From Druceiella hillmani (lineage: Eukaryota; Arthropoda; Insecta; Lepidoptera; Hepialidae): 64,000 nt of DNA. Location of the stretch: positions 1,910,501 through 1,974,500 of the forward strand of contig JAYKKI010000137.1 of the NCBI GenBank assembly GCA_039881145.1, read 5' to 3'. Below the pieces are notes generated by a model, which did not search any database, had not been told where the DNA came from, and saw nothing but the letters and a program-made list of their open reading frames with translations. Every line of letters starts with the position of its first letter. Within the stretch, counting starts at the first letter, position 1. Below are positions 49,597-61,208 of this stretch, piece after piece. The position numbers and the translations under genes are program-made.

Positions 49597-49815
49597 TGTT
49601 ATTCTAATAATTATCTTAGCGGAAAATGAAGACTTAGTATTTTAGTAAAGTGATTATAGACACCGAAAAAGCTTAAAATAAAACAACAAATAATACAACA
49701 GAATGACAAATGTCCCCTATTTTTTTCACTTTGCAAGCCAGTAATAAATCATAGAAAATTTATTTATTGAAACAGGTGTCACTGGAGCTATCAGGTTGCA
49801 CTAAACATTTTGAGA
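49597..49815 (-). repeat. 5' LTR of the copia-like element
   Basis: Pairs with 47133-47351, sharing GACTTAGTATTTTAGTAAA, TGATTATAGA, GTCCCCTATTTTTTTCACTT, AGCCAGTAATAAATCATAGA and TTATTGAAACAGGTG. The two LTRs are the same length (219 bases) with these boundaries but have diverged substantially, indicating an old insertion. Boundaries are approximate. Confidence 0.8.
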
Positions 49816-52261
49816 GTAAGGAAACTTTGAAGCGTGAATGCAACTCTCACGTGATCACTTTAATACGTAGTTTTAGAAATTAAATTTTAGCATAATAGTT
49901 ACATCTGCAACTTAAAACACTAGTTAAAATGTTCATCTGAATCCCGAACATTATTTCAAAATGAGTAATCATAAAAGAAATAATATTTAATAAGTACGAA
50001 AATAAAAATATTATCAAACCAACGAAATCTTCCAAAATGCGACATTATTGTCAATAATTGTTGTTAACCAGTCTTTGCGAACAATAAATCAGTGGGGCCA
50101 TTTGTGCTGATTATGTTGCAACTTCTAGACAAGAAGTTAAAGATGACATTACTTTTATCTAAAAAAATTATTGGTTTATTTCTATGATGTACGCTTACGT
50201 TTTTGTCGTTTGTTTTTATGTTATCACTGTTTATCTCTTTCATTTCTAATAATTACGTAAATTAATAAGCATTCCAAAATATGTTGTAATACAACAAAAC
50301 CTAGGTCGTGGTAAAGAACTTAAAGAAAGTATAATTAATGCTACATCACGCAGTTTAATTTCATTGTGAATAATGAATTTCTACAAAATTAACGCCAAAT
50401 ATATTCAATACGCATGAGCTTAATGAATTAGTTTCCATGAGTTTAGCTATTTTACTATCGACTTAGGGTGGTAAATTGGTTTAGGCTCAATGTAGATCTT
50501 ATAATCATAACGTAACCGAATGAACAACTTATTTACGAGCATATTTTAATGAGTTTTTAACCTGTTATATTAATTAGGATCAATATATAATAATATTTAA
50601 TATGTCATATTTCTAAAAACGGTAATCCAGGCAACTGTATTTTAACATAAAATTAGGTAAATAGCCAGGGCACAACTAAAATATAATAGAAATAGTTAAA
50701 GTCTATTAAAGATCGAAATTATTTGGTGTACTATATATCGAAGAAGAATCTAGGTTAGTAAATTTATAATAATGATAAGGTTGATGTTTGTTTGATGGTC
50801 GATATTCATTACAACATTATCAATTTAACGAAATCACATTTTACGGTTATTTACTTTTGTTCTAGAACTAACACGTAATAATGTATTTTATTTTAGCAAA
50901 GTACAGTACATACAATTTGGGGAATGCAGTCCTAGTAAGTAATAACCAATATACTACAGGCTACGTAAGGCGTTGGAAAATATGTATTATTTTATAAGTG
51001 ATTTACTGCAGAAAATATGCGTATTAAAACTTGGTCTTTTCCAAATATTTTTAATGAATGTTTTGTTTCATATGACTTCTAAAAATAATAAGACTGAATA
51101 AAATATACTAGGCATTTGGAGAAGTAATTGCGAAGAAGAACTCTATTTAATAGGTAGAAGATCTTAAATACAAAATATGGCAACCATATTTCCAACTAGC
51201 CAGCTAGGTACAAGGAAACACCAAAAGCATTTTAGATTATGTTTTCTGTGTTAATACTTGATTGAAATCCCTTTAATTCGTCATCATATTTGTTTTGTGT
51301 ATCTCATATATCTAATAATATTTTTGTTTTTATAGAAATGTGGCTCTTATAATCCTTTAAACAGAAACAGAAAGTAGAGTTTCTCATTTATGTTTAAGAT
51401 AACATTATAACTCACCTTCCCGTCAGGAAAACATGAAAAAAATTTGCTTTAATTTATCAATATCATCACTCAAAATATTATATACGCTTTAAATGGAAAT
51501 TAATTTTCAATGTAAATGGAAAACTTCACTTAAGATTTCATTACTTTTGTAATTTTTTTTAGGAGTACTTTCAGTCATAATTAAAGTCCTAAAAGTCTGT
51601 AGTCAGAAAATTTTCAGTATCATGTTTCAACTGTTGTTAAAACATTCATTCATAATACTTTTATCTACACATTATTTTAATTGTTTCCTTTTATTTAAAC
51701 CACTATACTTCTTACCTTATATAATGATATTTTTACAATAAATTAGTTAAAATATAATATGAATACAGAGGCGCACTAGAAAAGGAAATATTAGTAAAAT
51801 ATACAGAATCCAGTGGTTCATATAAAGTAACTTTATTATGATCGCAACTGAAACAACTGTTTATATTTCACGGTTTGATGAATACGAATAACATCGGTGT
51901 AAACAGCTCGAAACTTCCGAGTCATCGACTATGAGACATATAAATTTGAAAATTAGGAAATAATATTAAACTTGCTCGCAGAAGATCCATAAAGGTAGAC
52001 GATAGGGTAACATGTTTATATATACCCATTTACTACATGATATTTTTATCACTAATGTCAATAAGTTATATTATATCGTTTTAAGTAGGTTAATATTTTT
52101 TAATAGGATTTTGGAAAGACCGTCTATATCATATTGATGGAATCAAAGAAATTTTCTTTAAAGAAAAAGCAAATATTTAGAAAAAAATGCGGAATATCTG
52201 TTGTCTTATTATAAAATAAATTTTTGTATTTCTTTTTAGGTAACTTTTTAACCTAATTTTT
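49816..52261. other. AT-rich stretch, no gene recognised
   Basis: Apart from the dispersed repeat at 50277-50410, only AT-rich sequence with no frame worth reporting. Confidence 0.6.
50277..50410 (+). repeat. Hammerhead-associated dispersed repeat, copy E
   Basis: ATGTTGTAATACAAC (50281-50295) carries stem II. AAAA (50296-50299) replaces GAAA, a change consistent with deamination of the preceding CpG. CC-TA-GG, UC and GTGG are intact (50300-50311). The body continues TAAAGAACTTAAAGAAAGTA, GCTACATCACGCAGTTTAAT, CATTGTGAATAATGAATTTC and AACGCCAAATATATTCAATA, the most complete body in the window. The CTGAAGA core is not recognisable upstream. Confidence 0.75.
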
Positions 52262-52317
52262 TTCCGTATGCCGAACAGAAAAGTGTTGATAAACACTTTT
52301 CTGTTTGGCATAGGGAA
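52262..52317. repeat. Inverted repeat with 26-bp arms and 4-base loop
   Basis: The left arm TTCCGTATGCCGAACAGAAA then AGTGTT (52262-52287) and the right arm AACACTTTTCTGTTTGGCAT then AGGGAA (52292-52317) match at 24 of 26 positions around GATA. It is a compact hairpin in pre-miRNA size range, but 26 bp of near-perfect stem with a 4-base loop is shorter than typical insect pre-miRNAs. A miniature foldback element or random palindrome is equally plausible. Confidence 0.9.
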
Positions 52318-52479
52318 GATTTTCCGCTCATTAATCACATAAAAGGGAAGACCACAGAACGGCCACATTTAATTTTTAAAATAACCATATCTCACAAAAG
52401 AAAAATGATTAAATGCCCTTGCCGTGTATTAAAAGGATTAGACCTTTTACTGAAAATGAGGAAAAAATGAGACTGGAAA

Positions 52480-52650
52480 AAACGTGTGAGTCGTCAGCCA
52501 GCTCTGAAGCTATAAAAACTCAAACCCTGCGCTGGCCCAACGAGCGGCCCAAGTCCGCTCGCCCAACCACAGCCTAGTTATATTCGGCCTAAGGCCTCCT
52601 CAAGCTTAAGCATCTGATATTAACAACAGCTCCGTTTCACGTTTTTTCTT
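52480..52650. promoter_or_regulatory. GC-richer block with TATA-like motif
   Basis: Contains GCTATAAAAACTC (52508-52520). About 25 bases later comes GCGCTGGCCCAACGAGCGGC and CCAAGTCCGCTCGCCCAACC, in a region otherwise AT-rich. This could be a small promoter (possibly an LTR promoter) or a repeat fragment. No open frame of note follows on either strand. The minus frame at 52177-52368 overlaps the inverted repeat and is not a gene. Confidence 0.25.
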
Positions 52651-53388
52651 CATCATAGGAAAACCATAAATTTAAGAGGCTATGACATCTATCTATATTT
52701 GTTATTCTCCACCAATGACAAGAAATTATTCATATTAAAATAAAATAATTCAATTATTAGTATACTTTGAGATATATTTTGAAGACTGCAAAAAAACTGC
52801 AAATCACTAACATCAATTAATCAAAGTTTTATTGTAAATGCATAAAAACCTTATTGACCAAATAAAATATTTATATAACTTACTAATTAAATTAAAAACA
52901 AAACAACCTTCATGCATAATTTTGCTTGTCGAATGAATAATATTTACTTAAATCACCAACATTAATTTCGGCCAGCACTGCGTTATTATAACTGTTACAT
53001 GAAATTTATTGCAAATACCTGGCACCTTCTACCTTGAATACGTAATTTGTAACAAACAAACAAAAAAAACAAGCTTATATATTTAAACAAGCTTATCCGC
53101 CCCAAAAGTCATAGTAAATAACTTAAGAACTCATTGATACCCTCAACCCTTAGGTCTCTATCGTGACCCAAATCACTTACCGACAGATTAACATCGAGTA
53201 GTGACTGTAGTGATTATATACCGATATTTTATTATAATTTATAAGTATGTATGTAAGGTTTTCAAAAAATATGTACTCGGGACAAAATAATGTATCATAA
53301 ATATTTATATTTCATTTTTCACAGCATAAAAAAATAAATAATACAATTATTTGAAGTAACTTGTAATCTCCATTTGACACCAGAGTCC
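52651..53388. other. AT-rich stretch, nothing recognised
   Basis: No open frame or repeat structure of note apart from ACAAGCTTAT repeated near 53070-53095. Confidence 0.6.
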
Positions 53389-53394
53389 ATATTT

Positions 53395-53600
53395 CGATTT
53401 ATTTAGCATATCATGATAACATCTTCAGGTGGAATATTAGCAAAGATATCTTTACTAATATCCCACCTGAAGATGTTGTGATACAACGAAATCTAGGAAA
53501 GACATTAAGGAAAGAATTATTTAGGTAAAGAAATTAAAGAAAGTAGAAATAATACTATATCGCGTAGTTTCATTTAATTGTGAATTTGTACTGCTATTAA
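53395..53600. repeat. Hammerhead-associated dispersed repeat, head-to-head copies F-left and F-right
   Basis: Two copies abut at 53447/53448. The minus-strand copy runs leftward (CCACCTGAAGATGTTATCA, plus 53411-53433). The plus-strand copy runs rightward with CCCAC (53462-53466), an intact CTGAAGA (53467-53473), stem II GTTGT/GAT/ACAAC (53475-53487), GAAA (53488-53491), TC-TA-GG (53492-53497), then AAAGAC where TCGTGG is expected. The cleavage site of F-right is therefore lost. The family body resumes as AAAGAAAGTAGAAATAATAC and GCGTAGTTTCATTTAATTG. Arms 53418-53447 and 53448-53477 form a palindrome with 28 of 30 matches. Confidence 0.8.
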
Positions 53601-53943
53601 AACTTTTAACTTTTAAAATTGCTACTATAAACATTTTTATGAACCTTATTTTTAAATCCCACAGGTATATAAGAGAGAAACCATTTTGAATTGAGTATTT
53701 CGTTCCTCTTTCTCTTTTTCTCTCGTAGTAAAAACCTCTATATGCATATATTCTTTAAATTATTTCTTAAAAAAGTTACCAAGGCACCTAAAGTTCGGAC
53801 AAACAGAAACATTTAAACACTTAGATGGAAAAAGGACTGAAATTTTTATATAACCTTTGACTGTCTGTAAAATTTAACGACTTGAATACAAGAATAATTA
53901 TTTTATTTGACTAATTGGACGTTGATTTATGTGACAGTTTTAA

Positions 53944-54002
<59 letters not shown>

Positions 54003-54051
54003 CATATATATATATATATATATACATATGTATAAATATATATATATATAT
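53944..54051. repeat. Long interrupted (TA)n microsatellite
   Basis: TA run with CATA, AATA and TGTA interruptions. It accounts for the Ile/Tyr-rich frames on both strands here (53911-54093 and 53915-54157). Confidence 0.95.
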
Positions 54052-57000
54052 TAAATTAGTTACAAAATTAATAGCAATATTGGTACAGAACACTGCTAAT
54101 GTTACACCGAACTCTTATGTCATTTTTAAGAAAAATAAAAAAAAAAAGTTTAAATAATTTATTCATAGCCAGAACGAGTGGACTTATTAGACAGCCACTA
54201 TTCCTATTAAAGTTCGTTAATCGGGATTAAGTTGTCAAAAAAATGGTCCACTAAAGCCATGCAATATACAATAACTATGTTAGTTAAAAGCTAAGCAGAG
54301 GTTAAATACCTGTTCAGCACTGCGGGGGTTCACATACACACTCAGCTATATATAAAAGTGTAAGCATATAAACGTATGTAATGTTCCTATTAAACTGTTT
54401 AGAATTATAAATGATATTTTTACCATGTAAATATATTCAATAATAAATATTTAATAAAATTAGTGCTATAGCAGTTTCGTAAAGTTTAAGTTAAATTCTA
54501 TAAATTGCCCACTTCACAGGTGAGTGCTTTATATCATATATAGGTAACTCTCACTTAAACCTCGAGTTTAGACGATGGAAATAATATAACTCTTGTAATT
54601 TTGCAAGCAATCAATATTTAATATAGCTTTTTAGAAAGAGGAGAACATACCCTATTGACACGGTACAGATTGATTTTAGTAATTATTTTATATATGGTTT
54701 GGTCCAAATAATTATCAGATTTGAAGTCTTTTCATTTCCACAATGATTTGTCAATTTTTTTTAGGTATTGTGACCAAAGTCCCAGTTAACTAGTTTTCCG
54801 TGAATTTTGAGTGATTATTAGCTACTCTTAATTCATATAAACTTGTATTTATATAAGAGAATAAATAACATTGCAAAAAATATTCAATATTAAAATAATA
54901 TTGGTAAACAAATTCAGGATGTGCATTATTTTCGATAAAGACGAAACGATTTTTTTTCTGCACATTTTCATATGTAAAGTATATTTAAATCTTGTTTATT
55001 AATATCAAATTATATATAAATAAAAATGCACTATGGAATAGTCACACTTATTTTAGTGTTGCAGGTAACATTTTAAAATAACAATAATTAAGCTCGTGAG
55101 TTATTTGTCTTCACTTTATATTTGGTATCAATTTAGTTGAAAAGAATTATCACATAAAGAATAAATGATTTTAAAGATAGTGGAAAAATACTATTTATCA
55201 GTTCCAGCTTAAGAAATGGGGCACAAATTAAACGCATTTTATTTGTCATACTACTGTAGCTACACATGCATGCATACACCGAACGACAATCAATTAACAA
55301 GAAATCGTTCTGAGAAGAGATTAGATAGTCGAAGAATGAAACATTGTTATTATAAGAAAAAGCAAGCATTGGTACGCGCTGTTTAAATCCTTCTTTCGAG
55401 CGATCGTTCTAGCAAAATAAAATAATTTTGTTTTAATACAGCTTATAGAGAATAATGTATTTTTGTATTACATCTATTTTTTCGTGACTAATAAAAACTG
55501 CTACACCAAACTTGTATCTGGAATAAGCTCGTGGAGACAATTTTGGCAGTTGATACGTGGGTAAAAAGGTCCTGATTAAACAATTATGATAAATACTGGA
55601 GACCACACATAGGTGATGTCCTCCTAATTAAGCGTAATTGCTATAGTAAAGAGAGAGTTGGAGAAATCAAAATCGGAAATAAAACTTCAGCCTAGGAAAG
55701 CTTTAAGGAGCTTATCTTCAAGCAAACCATATAAAGCTCTGAAATAAAACTTAGCCTATCGCTTTGGACATCTATTTTAAGAGCAAAATTGCTTTGATTG
55801 TCACAACATAACGATTATATAAAGAAATTATAGCGTAAATCCAACAAAAGCGAACCTCAAATAATATTATAAACATTTCAAATATTTCATTCGACTTCCA
55901 GTAACCAGTTCCTTTATACATGATGCTTAAAAATACTCGTTACGAGAAAATAGTAGTGGAGTATTAACCTTAGTAGGTTGTATTAATTTTTGACACAAAA
56001 TTAAAACCATTTCTTTCTATTTTAAGTTTTAAGATTGGTAATTGAAAACAATAATGCGATTGGGAAAAAGATTCGATTGAAAGATTTTTTTCAAAGAATA
56101 TGATAAAACCTTTTATCTATCTACTATATATTTAGAACTTTATGATTCTTCTGCCGCATGGTTAATACTAAATTACTTCAAAAAAAATAGTATAATCGTT
56201 GAAAAAAGGTTCCGTTTTATTAATAGTAAAGCAATATTTGTATTACCTTTAACCGACTTCTTCTCTGTAAATTGCATTTCCCAAGGAAAAAAAATAAGTA
56301 ATATACTTTCAGGATATCTCTCCACTGAAATAAGAAAACGTACTTTTCTTGTTAATTTAATTTCGTTACTAATTCTCATATAATACCAGAAAACACCTGG
56401 TGGCACTAAAATTCTGAAGTACAAATAAAGTCCAATTTTTCCATAAGTTCAAAAATTGTATTTAACATTGGTAAATATTTCTTATTTTATGACAACTTTA
56501 CATAATTCAGCAGTTTTACGCGTGCCTTCAAAATAAATATAACTAAAATTTAACGCACGGTTTTTATCGAACCAATACACGCTCCCTGGATGCCCAGCTT
56601 TATATTTATTAACAATCGGCTGAGAGAGTTCATGAGCGCGTCTTTCAGATTAACTTACATTTTTGAACACTCCGCTGATCAAAATGCACGTTTTTTTCTT
56701 GTTACTTAGTTTGAGTAACACTGGTAAATTTTCTACTAGTTATTACAAAAAAACCTTCAGAATTGGATTAAATATTCTCTATTTCTGCATTTTGCTGCTT
56801 GAGGACATTTTCTTTCGTATTCTTGGTAATCATGTTTATTTGTCATTATTTCAATCCGAAATACTTACTGTTACAAGCACTCTTTCTCACAAATAGCATT
56901 ACGAATACGTTAACGTCTTGCAAGTTGTCTTCACGGACTTTAAGAAAACTGTAATCCGATAAGACATGCATCATTCTCATGCTAACTATATACCTGACCC

Positions 57001-59179
57001 AACGTCAGATGGGATTTAATGTTCATAGTGGATCGGATTTAATATTTTTATGTAATAATGATAACAATTAAATAAAGATTTGTTTTTAAATACAAGTCTT
57101 TCTTCGAACACCGTGACAGTGCTTAAGTATAAGTGAGATAAAAAATACAATTAAAATTCCTTTAAAATATTATATATTCGTAACTATTTTCTCAGCAAAT
57201 ATTTACCATAGATATATTTTACTTTTATTTTATAAACTTGACAAGGGAGGGATTCTGGAATTAAGGTTTCCGTGTCTTGTTTGAATTGACATTATTTATT
57301 GTAATACAATAACTTTCAAACGATACATACAATATATTTAACATATTTTAAATATTTAATTTTTTTTTATCTAATTTGCCCCTCTCATTCCTCTCTGAAA
57401 TTTCTGTGTAAACATATTTGAGTCATAATTAATGAGATATTTATAGAGTCATAATAAATGAGATAAATTATATTAATGTGCCTAATTTCAAGTTATTATA
57501 TCCAGTGATTTTCATCATTATATCCAGCGATTTTCACGAAAACACACGGACAGGTGGATATGTGAGTAATACCTTCTGATATTGAAAGGGTTGTGTTTTT
57601 CCTTTTAAGGGAAATTTTTAAATTTTATATATAATACTGTGAATTGATTTTCATGTGTTTAAAATCTTGAAGTGAGTTAAAAATAATCGAACAAAATTAC
57701 ACCAAATTTTTTGGGTTGTATAGCTAAACAAGAAACCTCTAAAATCTTCTAATAACCATCTATCAATACATTAGTCTCAATCTCACAATATTCACCGTAA
57801 TGACTTATATGAATGAAATTTTTCAATGAAACGTTTCTATTGAGAATCACATGTAGTAAAGTTAACCTGTGAGCAAATATGTAGCAAACTAGTAACAAAA
57901 ACTCTTTTTTTTACCTCATCATGCACAGGTGGTAAAACGGGGACGTTTTGTTTTTTGAGCCTCCCATTAAATGGAGCTACCCATTGAGTAAGTTTGAAAC
58001 CCGATTTTGTAGTTTCGTACACGATTTTTTATTTTAAGACCAGTTTCTGAAATGATAAATATAATTAATGCTAATATATAGATTTGTAACACATCTATTT
58101 AAGGTTCGACCTTTAGAAATTGGGGCCCAAAATTTAAAAATGTTAAATAGAACTTCAATTTTATTCTAAGCGCTCGACGCTCACGTTTTAGAAAAGAAAA
58201 TTTTCCTCGACCTTAATATGTCGCAATTTCATTTTACATTTTACTTCACGTTAATTAAAGTCACTATCAGAAGTTTCTAGTTCCAAAAGTTCATATGTCC
58301 CAATTGTAGAAATTTTAAGGATATTATTGACAGACAGATATGATCAATTAATATATAATTCTTTTTCCACTACAGAGTCTAAAAATAAATTGATAAAGTA
58401 ACGAAAAAGGTCTGAGTTTCGTAACTTTAAATTGGGAGAAAAATCATTCGATGACAAGTCCGTTTTATACATATGCATATGAAGGTATTTACATGTTTTC
58501 TATTGAATAGCGTAAACGGCCATAAACCTTAAACAAAGATCAGACTATTTGTTACTGGCCGAAGGATAAATTCCGACTTGAGCCTTAATGGTGATCGAAA
58601 GCGAGCCTGGGTTTAAAATCGTTATAGCGTTAATATACGAGAAAGAAGACGGTAATAAACACTAGAATATTTTACATAGGGGAAATACAAAATTATATAA
58701 TTTTATTTCCTTACGGCCTTAAACTCTTAAAGATTTACATATGTATATATACAAATACACACACATATACATAAATGTGCTTCCTTATTTGCATGGAATT
58801 GCTGTGTACTTTTGCATCCTAAGCTTCTTTTCCTTTTTTTTAATCCTAAGCTTTTTTTCACATTACAAAGGACATTTTATTGTATTCGGTTTAATTAGGA
58901 AATAATTTTTATTTATTTTACTTATTTCTCAATAATAAAAAGGGTCATCTGATTGACTCGTTTAATTACGTCTCTTGCTGCATGGTCCAAGTCTCTTCCA
59001 AAACTTTTTCAACTTTAATTTTCTTTTTTATCGAGATTCTGGGTAGACATAATTGCTGTTAAGCCCACTGTCATTATAAAATTTGCAATAGTTGGTGCGA
59101 CAACATTTTTCGACAAATTCGAACCATATTAGATTCCTATAAAACTATAAATAAATAATTATCTTCAAATTAAACAAAA
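54052..59179. other. AT-rich stretch, no gene recognised
   Basis: Frames at 55133-55369, 56173-56424 and 56663-56896 have no domain. The minus frame 57837-58022 (MYETTKSGFKLTQWVAPFNG at its start) lies in a slightly less AT-rich patch (57925-58025) and might be an exon or repeat remnant, but I do not recognise it. GAAATAAAACTT(C)AGCCTA is repeated at about 55677 and 55740. A patch at 58500-58630 is also less AT-rich. Confidence 0.55.
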
Positions 59180-59490
59180 GTATACTTATTTTAATAATAT
59201 TTTGTTGGTTAACATGTATTTCTTGTTTGGGAATTCATGAGTGTTATTTCTTTCTTCTTTAAGTGAAGCTATTATGTACTTTTTTGTAATAACTTTGCTT
59301 TTATTTAGACATGGTAATTGAATTATCTATCAGTTTTATTGTGACTTCATATTTGATAAAACCGTGCTTTTGGAATCAAGGCAGTAAAATACATCTTTGT
59401 ATCGATTGTATAGTCTTATTGACTACTCATATAACGTCATTAGATAGTTTTGTGTGTAGGATGTACTCTGTATTAATTTATATATTTAAC
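59180..59490 (+). repeat. Long inverted repeat, left arm
   Basis: From GTATACTTATTTTAATAATA to GTACTCTGTATTAATTTA, this arm is matched in reverse complement by 60905-61208 with about 15 differences in about 310 bases (counted by eye, roughly 95%). The 82-codon frame at 59311-59559 and the 71-codon minus frame at 60832-61047 share a peptide core (CFWNQGSKIHLCIDCIVLLT) only because they lie in the two arms. No domain is recognised. Confidence 0.92.
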
Positions 59491-60904
59491 ATTTGTTTAC
59501 TAAGGCAGAGCAGATCATATTTAGGCAGTCATCTCACCCATCTACGACAAAATCAGTGACTTCTTTTATTGACTCTCAATGTATAATCGTTAGTTATTAG
59601 AATCCTTATTACAGGTATTGCATGCGGCTTTCAATAAATTAAAACTATTTCGAAGTAAGAAAATGTTTGCTTTTATCATATTTTTTGTCATATTTTTTTA
59701 TCATATTTTATTTTGTTGCTTTTCTTTGGTTGTATACTGTCATTAGTTATATTTGTGCAAGCGATTCTAATACATCAAATACATATTTTAGGGAAATACA
59801 AACATGAAAGTATTAAAAAAAATATGGAAGCACATAAATTTATTTCTTATTGCTTATGAAATAAAAACTAAGGTAACTATTTAATTGTTTTAATACTTTC
59901 AAAAGTTGCATTTACCTGTTGTTATATTTTGGTTGTTGTTATTCTTGGCACTTAGTCCTACTTAAACCTTAAACGTGAAAAATATATAATTGCATAGATG
60001 GATAATGTAGCCCGAAAATTGGTAGCATTCTCTCAAAATTGACCCAAGTTCTGATTTCGGTAATTTAATAAAAAAAAAACTAATCGAGAACATAATTTAT
60101 CATCTAATTTATTTGTGTAAGCGTATCATGCTTAATTTGAATGTCGCTTTACTTTGCTCTTCGTAATTAAAATTTTTCAGTTTTGAGGCAAAATTAAAAG
60201 TCATAATTATTTGTTTATGAATTTATTCTTATTTTTTTACGAATTTGAAGAAATATTTTTTTGCTTTATTTTGATGCATAATTATGCATGCCATTATGCA
60301 CGTGCGTACATTGATTATTTTGAATATTTTCTTTGGGGAAATATCATAACATATCAATCCATATTGTCATTCAAATTGATTAGTTCTTAATCTCATATTG
60401 AGCCAGTTTAATTTCGATTAAGCCGCAATTTTTATTTTATGGACTATAATAAAAATGTAATCATAACCTCAAATATAAAGATCGACTTGTTTAAATTACA
60501 ATAAGTATATTAGGATGTATATGATAGTGGTACTCCATATAAATTATAAATTAACTTATGAACTTTGTTTTAAGAATTGATTTATATTCCGTTTCTGCTT
60601 ATTACAAATCGATCATTTAATGCTACATCAAATTAAAGAAATACCGAAAAGAGTTTTTAATCATAGAGGGTTAGGAAAAATGGAGTGAAATCATAGATAG
60701 TTACGAAAAATTAATGGGAAAAATTATAAAATAGAAGGAAATACGTCATAATAATAATTTTTGACTTAGAGGAAAATGAAAGTTGTAACTATTTAAAAAA
60801 ATAGAAGATAAGTTGAATGTAGTGAAAATTTTTATCGTTTTATCGCAAGTTGTAATATTAACAAATAATACTCAGTTTGTAATATTAACAAATATAACAA
60901 ATAA
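59491..60904. other. Spacer between long inverted arms
   Basis: About 1.4 kb of AT-rich sequence with no open frame or transposase similarity. It holds small purely local repeats such as TAATATTAACAAATA twice near 60855-60890. Confidence 0.6.
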
Positions 60905-61208
60905 TAATAAATTAATACAGAGTTCATCCTACAAACAAAACTATCTAATGACGTTATACGAGTAGTCAATAAGACTATACAATCGATACAAAGATGTATT
61001 TTACTGCCTTGATTCCAAAAGCACGTATTTATCAAATATGAAGACACAATAAAACTGATAGTTAATTCAATTACTATGAGTAAATAAAAGCAAGGTTATT
61101 ACAAAAAAGTACATAATAGCTTCATTTAAAGAAGAGAGAAATAACACTTATGAATTCGCAAACAAGAAATACATGTTAACCAACAAAATATTATTAAAAT
61201 AAGTATAC
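60905..61208 (-). repeat. Long inverted repeat, right arm
   Basis: Reverse complement of 59180-59490, ending GTATAC at 61203-61208. No target-site duplication is evident outside the arms, so it is undecided whether this is a foldback transposon or two independent copies of one repeat inserted in opposite orientation. High identity points to a recent origin. Confidence 0.92.

Larger units (their letters stand above)
47133..49815 (-). mobile_element. Ty1/copia-like LTR retrotransposon, internally deleted and dead
   Basis: The minus-strand order is 5' LTR (49597-49815), gag fragment, integrase C-terminal fragment, reverse transcriptase, RNase H and 3' LTR (47133-47351). The order Int-RT-RH is diagnostic of Ty1/copia. 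A polypurine tract AAAGGGAGGA lies on the minus strand (plus 47352-47361), directly before the 3' LTR start TGTTAAAATAC. Total length is about 2.7 kb, against about 5 kb for intact copia elements. The zinc knuckle, protease and integrase core are missing between about 49150 and 49060. Frameshifts and stops are frequent. No target-site duplication was identified. Confidence 0.9.

Noticed and set aside
59311..61047. Apparently conserved peptide in frames 59311-59559 and 60832-61047
   Set aside because: The frames lie in two arms of one inverted repeat. Similarity is at DNA level, differences are not skewed to third positions, and no domain is present.
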